Translations under genes and position numbers: made by a program
Assembly: GCF_022170825.1 (NCBI RefSeq)
Contig: NZ_CP081878.1
Location: forward strand, 1,762,001-1,826,000
Reading direction: 5' to 3'
Length of the DNA stretch: 64,000 nucleotides
Source: Exiguobacterium acetylicum
Lineage (GTDB): Bacteria > Bacillota > Bacilli > Exiguobacteriales > Exiguobacteriaceae
The notes under the pieces: generated by a model
The model's input: the letters and a program-made list of their open reading frames with translations, nothing else
Told to the model about the DNA's origin: nothing
Database searches by the model: none
Shown: positions 16,628-24,001 of the stretch, one piece after another
Layout of the letters: every line of letters starts with the position of its first letter
How positions within the stretch are numbered: the first letter of the stretch is position 1

Positions 16628-17692
16628 ATGACGGTTTATAACTTCTCTGCCGGTCCGGCAGTCCTTCCTGCCCCGGTCTTATTGAAGGCACAATCTGAAC
16701 TACTCAATTATGAAAATTCAGGACAATCCGTTCTTGAAATGAGTCATCGTTCGCCAATCTTCGAATCGATTCGAGATGCAGCCGAACAATCATTGCGAAG
16801 GTTGATGTCGATTCCCGATACGTACTCCGTGCTGTTTCTTCAAGGTGGAGCGACACTTCAATTTTCAATGTTACCGCAAAATTTGGCGACGAAGACCGGA
16901 CGGATCGATTTTATTGATACCGGCGGCTGGTCGACAAAGGCGATTGCGGATGCCAAACAGTATGCGACGGTTAATGTCCTCGCCTCTTCTGCTGATCAAG
17001 GTTATCGCTTCATCCCGGACGGACCATTTACGTCTTCAAGCGACTATCTGCATATCACTTGGAATAATACACTCGAGGGGACGACGTATCAGATACCACC
17101 TCACGTCGATGTGCCGCTCGTCGCCGACGTCTCATCATCCATCCTATCTGAACCATTGCCGATTGAGTCATTTGATGTGTTATACGCTGGTGCTCAAAAA
17201 AATTTAGGTGTCGCCGGCTTGACAGTTGTCATCATTAAGAATGACTTACTTGATCGTGTCCCTGATACGATCGGCGCCTACTTACGGTATGACATCCATG
17301 CGAAACAGCGTTCTCTTTACAATACGCCACCGACGTTCAGTCTTTATATGACGAAGTTGGTACTCGAATGGATTGAAGAGACGGGACTCGAGACGATTAC
17401 AGCGCGAAATGCCTCACAAGCACAACTCTTATATGAAGCAATCGATCAATCTACTGTTTTTCATAATCATGTTACCGTTAAAGACCGAAGCCGGATGAAC
17501 ATCCCGTTCTCGACCGGAAGTGAGACAGAAGACGCTGCCTTCTTAGCTTTCGCCGAGCGTCACGACCTCATTAACCTTGCCGGTCATCGCTCGATCGGCG
17601 GAATGCGTGCAAGCCTCTATAACGCAATGCCAAGCGAGGGAGTTAAAGCACTTATTCACATCATGCACCGTTTTGAACAGGGGGAACGTTAA
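16628..17692 (+). CDS. serC: Phosphoserine aminotransferase
   Basis: SerC converts 3-phosphohydroxypyruvate and glutamate to phosphoserine, the second step of serine synthesis, and is PLP-dependent. The 354-residue sequence begins YNFSAGPAVLPAPVL, the family N-terminus, and carries the PLP lysine in LYAGAQKNLGVAGLT (about residues 186-200). FLQGGATLQFSMLPQN and HRSIGGMRASLYNAMP are further family motifs. The start at 16628 follows AAGGAGTG by six bases. It abuts serA with no gap (TAA-ATG), so the two are co-transcribed, with a DUF1015 gene behind. Confidence 0.95.
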   Translation: MTVYNFSAGPAVLPAPVLLKAQSELLNYENSGQSVLEMSHRSPIFESIRDAAEQSLRRLMSIPDTYSVLFLQGGATLQFSMLPQNLATKTGRIDFIDTGGWSTKAIADAKQYATVNVLASSADQGYRFIPDGPFTSSSDYLHITWNNTLEGTTYQIPPHVDVPLVADVSSSILSEPLPIESFDVLYAGAQKNLGVAGLTVVIIKNDLLDRVPDTIGAYLRYDIHAKQRSLYNTPPTFSLYMTKLVLEWIEETGLETITARNASQAQLLYEAIDQSTVFHNHVTVKDRSRMNIPFSTGSETEDAAFLAFAERHDLINLAGHRSIGGMRASLYNAMPSEGVKALIHIMHRFEQGER

Positions 17693-18850
17693 ATGTATCA
17701 AGTGCAATTATGGAACGACTTATCAGATAAAGGATTAAAACGATTTACGGAAGACTATCACGTCCACCGCGAAACCGAGCAGCCCGACGCCTTTCTCGTT
17801 CGCAGTAAGGATTTGCATGACATGCGTTTTCCGGACAGTCTAAAAGCTGTCGCCCGTGCTGGCGTCGGCGTCAATACGATTCCACTCGATCAACTCGCTA
17901 ATCGTGGAATTCCAGTCTTTTCGACACCTGGCGCCAATGCCAATGCCGTCAAGGAACTCGTCATCGGGAGCTTATTCCTGACCGCACGAAAACTCGTCCC
18001 GAGTCTGCTTTGGACGAATAATCTACGCGGACCGGATATTCCGGAACGGATTGAAGCGAACAAAAAGCAGTTCGTCGGAACTGAATTACTTGGAAAACGA
18101 ATTGGGATTGTTGGACTTGGAGCGATTGGTGCGAGCTTAGCTAACACCCTTCACGAACTTGGTATGACGGTTACCGGTTACGACCCGCATATGTCTGTCG
18201 AATCGGCGTGGCGTGTCTCGAATCAAATTCACCGCGCAACGCAACTCGAAGAGTTACTCGCGACAAGCGACTACATCACGCTACACCTCCCACTCGTTGA
18301 CGCAACGACTGGTTTACTAGATGCTGCACTCTTCTCGAAAATGAAGCACGGCGCGACGTTACTCAATTTCTCGCGTGGAGAACTCGTCGATGAACAGGCG
18401 TTAGCCGATGTTCTTCGATCCGGTCGCCTTGCCAACTATGTGACCGATTTTCCGAATGCCTTTATCTTATCTCTCCCACGCGTCATTCCATTACCACATA
18501 TCGGCGCATCCACGAGTGAAGCGGAAGAAAATTGTGCCATCATGGCTGTCGATCAGCTCCGAGCGTTCCTTGAGACAGGAAACATTCGCAATGCTGTCAA
18601 CTTCCCAGCAGTTGAGTTACCTTATACCGGAAAACGACGAATCACGATTGCTCACCATAATATTCCGAACATGGTCGGTCAAATCGCTTCCGTATTAGCT
18701 CAAGAATCGATCAATATCGCCAACATGATCAACGGGAGTAAAGATGCGATTGCTTATACGATCATCGATATCGATAATCACGCGGACGAAATGATCTCTC
18801 TCGACCGTCTGAATCAAATTCCAGGCGTCTTGAAAACACGTCTACTTTAA
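17693..18850 (+). CDS. serA: D-3-phosphoglycerate dehydrogenase
   Basis: SerA oxidises 3-phosphoglycerate with NAD to start serine synthesis. This 385-residue form is short: a substrate domain, an NAD-binding domain (IVGLGAIGASLANTLHELG, about residues 139-157), and a C-terminal ACT domain (about 316-385, NIPNMVGQIASVLAQESINI) that may bind serine for feedback control. LNFSRGELVDEQAL and the catalytic LPHIGASTSEAEENC segment are present. It lacks the longer intervening domain of the B. subtilis type enzyme. The ATG directly follows the serC stop, which implies coupling; a DUF1015 gene follows 13 bases later. serB is not in the window. Confidence 0.95.
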   Translation: MYQVQLWNDLSDKGLKRFTEDYHVHRETEQPDAFLVRSKDLHDMRFPDSLKAVARAGVGVNTIPLDQLANRGIPVFSTPGANANAVKELVIGSLFLTARKLVPSLLWTNNLRGPDIPERIEANKKQFVGTELLGKRIGIVGLGAIGASLANTLHELGMTVTGYDPHMSVESAWRVSNQIHRATQLEELLATSDYITLHLPLVDATTGLLDAALFSKMKHGATLLNFSRGELVDEQALADVLRSGRLANYVTDFPNAFILSLPRVIPLPHIGASTSEAEENCAIMAVDQLRAFLETGNIRNAVNFPAVELPYTGKRRITIAHHNIPNMVGQIASVLAQESINIANMINGSKDAIAYTIIDIDNHADEMISLDRLNQIPGVLKTRLL

Positions 18851-18863
18851 AAGGAGTGATCCC

Positions 18864-20066
18864 ATGCCAACATTCGAACCCTTTGCAGCGTTACGACCGG
18901 ATTCAAAATATGCAGCAGACTTTTCCGCCTTACCTTATGATGTCTATTCCCGTGAGGAAGCACGCGCTGAGATTCGTCGACGTCCCCTCTCTTTTTTACG
19001 GATTGACAAGGCAGAAGCGACACTTCCTTCGCTCATTGCTGAAGACGACCCACGCGTTTATCAACAAGCAACTCTTGCTTTTGAAGAGAGTCAGACGAAC
19101 GGTATCTTACAACTCGATTCGGACGAGACGTATTACATTTATCAATTATCAGATGGTTCACATACACAATCTGGCTTCGTCGGTTGTGTTGCCGTCGCTG
19201 ATTACGAGACGAACCAAATACGTAAACATGAATTTACGCGTCCGGATAAGGAACGCGACCGCGTCCGCCACGTCGAACATTTAGAGGCTCATACAGGACC
19301 GATTTTACTTGCGCATCAAACGGATACTCAGTTGCAAGAAATCGTCTCGACAATTACTACCGGTGATCCACTATATGATTTTACAGTTGACGGGATCACA
19401 CACCGGATTTTTAAAGTCGTCGACCGAAATCATCTGTTGACGATTGGTAGCCAGTTTGCACGTCATGACGCTCTCTACATCGCCGATGGTCACCATCGCG
19501 CTGCAGCTGCAGCCATCGCTGCTAGCCGGACGGATCAAGAAGAGGCACAACGCTTTCTCGCTGTCTCGTTCCCACAAGATGAATTACGGATTCTCGGATA
19601 CCACCGTGTCGTTGAGGATCTATACGGTCAATCCGTCGTTGATTTTCTTGAACGCTTAGCACACCGGTTTACGATCGCAAAAGGACGTGCTGAACAAACA
19701 AAGAAACACCAAATCGAGATGTATCTTAACCGGCAATGGTACACGCTCACGTACGCTTCTGAACGCACGGGCACGAAAGCGAATCTAGACGTCTCGATTC
19801 TTCAAGAAGAGCTTCTGACACCGCTACTCGGCATTGAAGATCCACGGACAGATGCGCGCATCCAATTCGTCGGCGGACACAAAGGCTATGAAGGTCTCGA
19901 ACAACTTGTTGATGCCGGACATGCAGCAATTGCCTTTCACTTGCACCCGACCTCGATCGAAGACTTGATGGCAGTGGCAGATGCGGGAGAAGTGATGCCA
20001 CCAAAATCGACATGGTTCGAACCGAAACTGCGAAGTGGATTGCTGATCCATCCGTTTCATTCTTAA
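18864..20066 (+). CDS. DUF1015 family protein, serine operon
   Basis: The 400-residue protein belongs to DUF1015, recognised by the conserved core YIADGHHRAAAAAIA (about residues 206-220), the N-terminal FAALRPDSKYAADFSALPYDV and the C-terminal MPPKSTWFEPKLRSGLLIH. Family members often sit beside serA and serC, as here, and have been proposed to have a role in serine or phosphoserine metabolism, but the reaction is not established to my knowledge. An AAAGGAGTG site lies six bases before the ATG. It is the last gene of serC-serA-DUF1015 and ends at a shared terminator. Confidence 0.9.
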   Translation: MPTFEPFAALRPDSKYAADFSALPYDVYSREEARAEIRRRPLSFLRIDKAEATLPSLIAEDDPRVYQQATLAFEESQTNGILQLDSDETYYIYQLSDGSHTQSGFVGCVAVADYETNQIRKHEFTRPDKERDRVRHVEHLEAHTGPILLAHQTDTQLQEIVSTITTGDPLYDFTVDGITHRIFKVVDRNHLLTIGSQFARHDALYIADGHHRAAAAAIAASRTDQEEAQRFLAVSFPQDELRILGYHRVVEDLYGQSVVDFLERLAHRFTIAKGRAEQTKKHQIEMYLNRQWYTLTYASERTGTKANLDVSILQEELLTPLLGIEDPRTDARIQFVGGHKGYEGLEQLVDAGHAAIAFHLHPTSIEDLMAVADAGEVMPPKSTWFEPKLRSGLLIHPFHS

Positions 20067-20075
20067 AATCATGCA

Positions 20076-20119
20076 TGAAAAAACAAGCCGTGGACAAGTT
20101 GTTCACGGCTTGTTATTTT
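20076..20119. terminator. Bidirectional terminator between the serine operon and the glycosidase
   Basis: AACAAGCCGTG and CACGGCTTGTT form an 11-pair stem, with A/T runs on both flanks, between two converging genes. Confidence 0.88.
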
Positions 20120-20136
20120 GATAAATATACTTTTCC

Positions 20137-21969
20137 TTAAAGTTGTCGCAAAATAACGGCCGATAAAGCTGGTATTTGAACAGCCTCCGAAGCCGTTGTC
20201 TCATCCAAAAGATTCTCAAAAGTCCCTTCTAGCGAAAAAATCTGTGTTTCTTCACTTACATTGACTATTACCAAGTAAGATTGTTCACCCTGACGTCGTT
20301 CGACCACCATAAGTTGTTTTGACTCGTCAGCTAACTTAACGTGATACGTTCCATCATTTGCTAAAATCGGATGTTTTTTACGAAGTGCAATCAATTGAGC
20401 CACGTAGTCGAACAATTCATGATTCTGTTTCGACTTATCCCACTCCATACAGGCACGATTGGCAGGATCTTGCCCTCCCGTCATCCCAATCTCATCACCG
20501 TAGTATATGACCGGTGTTCCAGGAAACGTCAACAATGTTGCGAAAAGTAATTTCATCCGGTCAACGTTGCCTTTCGCCCGTGTCAATGCACGTGGCGTGT
20601 CATGCGAGTCAATTAAATTAAACATCACTTCGTTGACGTTTTGAGAATGCCAGTTGAGATTCCGGCTGACCGCGTGCGAAAAATCGCGAACCGTTGTCTC
20701 GCCTGTTGCAAAACAAGTGAGAAAACTCTCTGTCAATCCGTAATTCATGACGGCATCGAATTGATCACCAAGTAACCACGGTTGTGAATCCGTCCAGCAT
20801 TCACCGACGATATAACACGTGCCGTTCGCAGCACGTACCTCTTTTCGAAACTCGCGCCAAAAAGCATGATCGACTTCACTTGCGACATCAAGACGCCAGC
20901 CATCGATTCCGAATTCCTCGACCCAGTAGCGTCCGACATGGAGCAGGTATTGTTTTACGTCAGGATGAGCAGTGTTCAACTTCGGCATGTTCCGTTCGAA
21001 CGCAAACACTTCATAATTGGGAATCGACGGATCAACTGGGAATGAATCAATCGTAAACCAGTTGGCGTACTTCGAGTCTTGTCCTTTTTCTAAGACGTCC
21101 TGGAATGCTGGATGGTCTTCACTAATATGGTTGAAGACGGCATCAAGCAATACACGGATACCGTTCTCATGCAACACTTGGATCATTTTCCGGAATGTTT
21201 CCTCGTCCCCGAATGCTGGGTCGAGCTTAAGATAATCAAGAGTGTCATACTTATGATTTGATGGTGCTTGAAAGACTGGGCAGAAGTAGACACCTGTGAC
21301 ACCGAGCCGTTTTAAGTGATCGATGTGGTCGATGACTCCTTGAAAGTCTCCACCGAAGAAATTCTGAAATGCTGGTGCCTCACTCCCCCATTCCTTTGTT
21401 CCTGCCGGATCATTCGTCGGGTCTCCATTCGCAAATCGTTCCGGGAAAATTTGATACCAGACCGTATCTTTGACCCAGTCCGGTGTATCAAAGACATCCG
21501 TCGCATGGACATATGGAACGGAAAAATAGTAGCCTGGATGATCGAGCGGTGCTTCGTCATACCATCCACGCTCCGTTAAAACGGCTGTCGTATCACTGTG
21601 AACTTCAAACCCATATCGTACGCGTTTTCGTTCTGGACGGATGGCAACGAACCAGTAATCATAGGTTGCATCACTTCCATTGTATTGCATCTGTGTTTGC
21701 TGCACTTTCCATGACTTCTCTTTATCCGGATCAAAATTCCAATCGCGGTCTTCTTCCTTTTCAGCTTCCCATTCATATGGATCACCGTGAATTAAGTTTA
21801 CTTCACGAACATCATCCTTAGCCGTCATAAGCCGTACATGGACGGTTTCTTGATCATAAGCATAAACAAATGGTGATAATGCGCGATGGACGACCCCAGC
21901 CTGATTCAAATTCTGCCACTCTCCCTTAAATTGATATATCTCTAACGGTAAAGTTCCTCTCTTCAACAT
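20137..21969 (-). CDS. GH13 alpha-glycosidase: cyclomaltodextrinase / neopullulanase / maltogenic amylase type
   Basis: The roughly 610-residue protein has an N-terminal CBM34-like sandwich (about 20-130) followed by a GH13 catalytic barrel. Such intracellular enzymes cleave cyclodextrins, pullulan and maltodextrins. The catalytic set is intact: nucleophile Asp in DGWRLDVASEVDH, acid/base Glu in IVGECWTDSQPW, and Asp in LIDSHDTPRAL. VWYQIFPERFANGDP is the family GH13_20 signature. No signal peptide is present. The start is uncertain: GTG (21972) and ATG (21969) directly follow AGGTG with poor spacing. Homologues begin nearer residue 25. It stands alone; no sugar transporter is adjacent. Confidence 0.92.
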   Translation of the reverse strand: MLKRGTLPLEIYQFKGEWQNLNQAGVVHRALSPFVYAYDQETVHVRLMTAKDDVREVNLIHGDPYEWEAEKEEDRDWNFDPDKEKSWKVQQTQMQYNGSDATYDYWFVAIRPERKRVRYGFEVHSDTTAVLTERGWYDEAPLDHPGYYFSVPYVHATDVFDTPDWVKDTVWYQIFPERFANGDPTNDPAGTKEWGSEAPAFQNFFGGDFQGVIDHIDHLKRLGVTGVYFCPVFQAPSNHKYDTLDYLKLDPAFGDEETFRKMIQVLHENGIRVLLDAVFNHISEDHPAFQDVLEKGQDSKYANWFTIDSFPVDPSIPNYEVFAFERNMPKLNTAHPDVKQYLLHVGRYWVEEFGIDGWRLDVASEVDHAFWREFRKEVRAANGTCYIVGECWTDSQPWLLGDQFDAVMNYGLTESFLTCFATGETTVRDFSHAVSRNLNWHSQNVNEVMFNLIDSHDTPRALTRAKGNVDRMKLLFATLLTFPGTPVIYYGDEIGMTGGQDPANRACMEWDKSKQNHELFDYVAQLIALRKKHPILANDGTYHVKLADESKQLMVVERRQGEQSYLVIVNVSEETQIFSLEGTFENLLDETTASEAVQIPALSAVILRQL

Positions 21970-22102
21970 CACCTAAACGTTTTAATGGAAATTCAACTGT
22001 TCCACTGACATTTTAGTTCAGTCTGTCAGGTAGTTTAAGGTATACTGATAACGCATAGGAAATCATAGATTTCTGACATTACGGAAAGAGAGTGGATACG
22101 AA

Positions 22103-22816
22103 ATGGGTCGTAAATGGAACAACATCAAGGAAAAAAAGGCATCAAAAGACAAAAATACGAGTCGGATCTACGCAAAGTTCGGTCGTGAGATTTATGTAGC
22201 GGCTAAACAAGGCGAGCCAGATCCAGAATCTAACCAAGCATTAAAAGTCGTTTTAGAACGAGCGAAGACATACAACGTTCCTCGTGCCATCGTCGATCGA
22301 GCAATCGAAAAAGCAAAAGGTGGAGCAGAAGAAAACTATGATGTGCTTCGTTATGAAGGATTTGGACCGAGCGGTTCAATGGTCATCGTTGAAACACTGA
22401 CGAACAACGTCAACCGGACGGCTTCTGACGTACGCGCTGCATTCGGTAAAAATGGCGGAAACATGGGTGTCAGTGGGTCTGTCGCTTACATGTTCGATGC
22501 GACTGCCATCTTTGCGTTTGAAGGAAAATCAGCAGATGACGTTTTAGAATTGATGATGGAAGCGGACATCGATGTTCGTGATATCCTTGAAGAAGATGAG
22601 TCTGTCATCATCTATGCCGAGCCGGAACAGTTCCATGCTGTTCAAGAAGCATTAAAAGCGGCAGGTATTACAGAGTTCTCACTTGCCGAACTCGTCATGT
22701 TGGCGCAAAACGAAGTCGCTTTGTCTGAAGACGACGTTGCACAATTCGAGAAAATGATTGATGCACTTGAGGATTTAGAAGACGTACAACAGGTCTATCA
22801 CAACGTAGAGCTATAA
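22103..22816 (+). CDS. yeeN: YebC/PmpR family protein, YeeN type
   Basis: The 237-residue protein starts [18 protein letters not shown], the signature of the Bacillus YeeN branch of the YebC/PmpR family. YebC proteins were long annotated as transcriptional regulators; recent work links the family to relief of ribosome stalling, and I cannot say which applies to this branch. The three-domain pattern is complete: basic N-terminal domain, [20 protein letters not shown] in the middle, and an acidic C-terminal domain ending [22 protein letters not shown] precedes the ATG. It has its own terminator. Confidence 0.95.
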   Translation: MGRKWNNIKEKKASKDKNTSRIYAKFGREIYVAAKQGEPDPESNQALKVVLERAKTYNVPRAIVDRAIEKAKGGAEENYDVLRYEGFGPSGSMVIVETLTNNVNRTASDVRAAFGKNGGNMGVSGSVAYMFDATAIFAFEGKSADDVLELMMEADIDVRDILEEDESVIIYAEPEQFHAVQEALKAAGITEFSLAELVMLAQNEVALSEDDVAQFEKMIDALEDLEDVQQVYHNVEL

Positions 22817-22821
22817 TTAAA

Positions 22822-22859
22822 AGACAAGGAGCTAGTCGCGACTAGCTCCTTGTCTTTTT
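22822..22859 (+). terminator. Terminator of yeeN, a 38-base perfect palindrome
   Basis: AAAGACAAGGAGCTAGTCG is repeated inverted with no loop between the arms, followed by T. In RNA a few central bases would open. Confidence 0.9.
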
Positions 22860-22926
22860 GATTATAGATTTCCTGTATCGGTTAACGCCCTGCTTCGGTA
22901 ACGCACCGTCTGCACTCATCATAATG

Positions 22927-22944
22927 TATGAAACGCGTTTCATA
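22927..22944. promoter_or_regulatory. 18-bp perfect palindrome, likely operator
   Basis: TATGAAACGCGTTTCATA reads the same on both strands and has a central CpG. This is the style of operators for LacI-family regulators, but it does not fit the CcpA cre consensus at the central positions. It lies about 115 bases upstream of the 98-residue hypothetical gene. Confidence 0.5.
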
Positions 22945-23058
22945 ACAAGGATAAAAAAAGATTCATTCTCGATGTTTATTTCTTCAATTTAATGGGAATA
23001 GTAATATTCGGAGTTGATTATAACTTATTTGGTTTTGAAGGAATAAAGGGAGGAACGA

Positions 23059-23355
23059 ATGATGACATATTCTTTAATTGAAACATTCAAACACATCGTA
23101 AGCGAGGCAACCCGCTTTAAGCGCGTTGATTTCGGAGGTTACGACATTTATATGCAGACAACTGACGGACGAACGATTACAGCACATATCCGTTACGATG
23201 GTGGTGGTACAGACTTTAATGAAGCCTATCTGATGCTCGAGTCAAGTACCGGGCAACGCCGTACAGCAACGTTAACGCTTTATCAGTTCGAACATCTCTC
23301 TTCTTATACCGCACACAGTGAACGGACACGTGCCCTTGTCACAACGAGTGCTTGA
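23059..23355 (+). CDS. Small hypothetical protein
   Basis: The 98-residue protein is soluble and looks beta-rich. It has GGYDIYMQTTDGRTITAHIRYDG in the middle (split around residues 27-49) and a Thr/Ser-rich tail. I do not recognise it. GGGAGG lies five bases before the ATG at 23059, with a second ATG immediately after. A perfect 18-bp palindrome upstream and a terminator just after the stop support a real single-gene unit. Confidence 0.65.
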   Translation: MMTYSLIETFKHIVSEATRFKRVDFGGYDIYMQTTDGRTITAHIRYDGGGTDFNEAYLMLESSTGQRRTATLTLYQFEHLSSYTAHSERTRALVTTSA

Positions 23356-23362
23356 TTCATAA

Positions 23363-23395
23363 AACACGCCTCTCATTCGAGAGACGTGTTTTTTT
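23363..23395. terminator. Bidirectional terminator between two small hypothetical genes
   Basis: AACACGCCTCTC pairs with GAGAGACGTGTT around a four-base loop, with seven T on the plus side and AAAA on the other. It overlaps the stop of the minus-strand gene. Confidence 0.85.
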
Positions 23396-23645
23396 AATCC
23401 TCTTCTTGCTCGAGACGTTCGAGTTCCGCATGTGTTTGTGGAAATCCATTCGCTTGCCAATCGGCACGGTGAATGGAATCAAGTTGCGTTAAGCCGACCT
23501 CTGCCGGATCGCGCTTCGCGTCGATACTTGGTCGGTGATCAATATCGCCGGAGGATGTTTTCCGTTGTTGATATTGTTGATATGCAATTGTCGCAATGGC
23601 CGCTAATCCACCTAAAATGACACCTGTCTTGAATGTGGCTCGCAT
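23394..23645 (-). CDS. Small single-pass membrane protein
   Basis: The 83-residue protein has one N-terminal hydrophobic segment (TGVILGGLAAIATIAY, residues about 7-22) followed by a charged, hydrophilic tail ending in an acidic stretch (ELERLEQEED). It probably sits in the membrane with the tail in the cytosol. I do not recognise the family. The ATG at 23645 is chosen because AGAGGGGG lies seven bases upstream; a longer frame starting at 23732 lacks a site. It is transcribed towards, and shares a terminator with, the small gene to its left. Confidence 0.65.
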   Translation of the reverse strand: MRATFKTGVILGGLAAIATIAYQQYQQRKTSSGDIDHRPSIDAKRDPAEVGLTQLDSIHRADWQANGFPQTHAELERLEQEED

Positions 23646-24001
23646 GAAATTTCCCCCTCTATGATCGATACATTTGCTCTTGGTAATTGTACCCGTGTTG
23701 ACTGAATTTGAATCCTTCCCATGAGTTTTCACTCGTTTTATTAAAAAATCAAAAAAAAAATTCAGCCTTTTTCCACCGTGTTCCTACATATTTAATAATT
23801 ATGAGGAAAAATGGCTCTACCCCTTATGCTTCAACGCTTCACGTCATGCAAGAAGGAAAAAAGTACGCTATACTTGATTCAGAAACATCTTCGACGAACA
23901 AAATGAATCATGTCTTCTACTGGACAGTTCCGAGCTTCAATGGCTTGCGTTCGCGTCCCTTTTTCATTTTTGGTCGTCGATGTCACAAAGGAGGGAATTT
24001 C
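23646..24001. other. Intergenic region holding the start of the mrp operon
   Basis: This 356-base stretch separates the small minus-strand gene from mrpA. It holds a possible -10 TATACT at 23869-23874 without a good -35, which would give a leader of about 120 bases before the mrpA start. AAGGAGGG at 23988-23995 is the mrpA ribosome binding site. The mrpA frame stays open through this stretch, but nothing in the translated upstream part resembles MrpA. I see no strong hairpin or recognised riboswitch. Confidence 0.5.

Noticed and set aside
22927-22944. CcpA cre site reading of the 18-bp palindrome
   Set aside because: The central positions (ACGCGT) do not match the cre consensus, so it was kept only as a generic operator-like palindrome.
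23708-24001. N-terminal extension of mrpA to 23708
   Set aside because: The frame stays open, but the extra 98 residues have no likeness to MrpA, while a GTG at 24002 has an ideal ribosome binding site and gives the exact family length.
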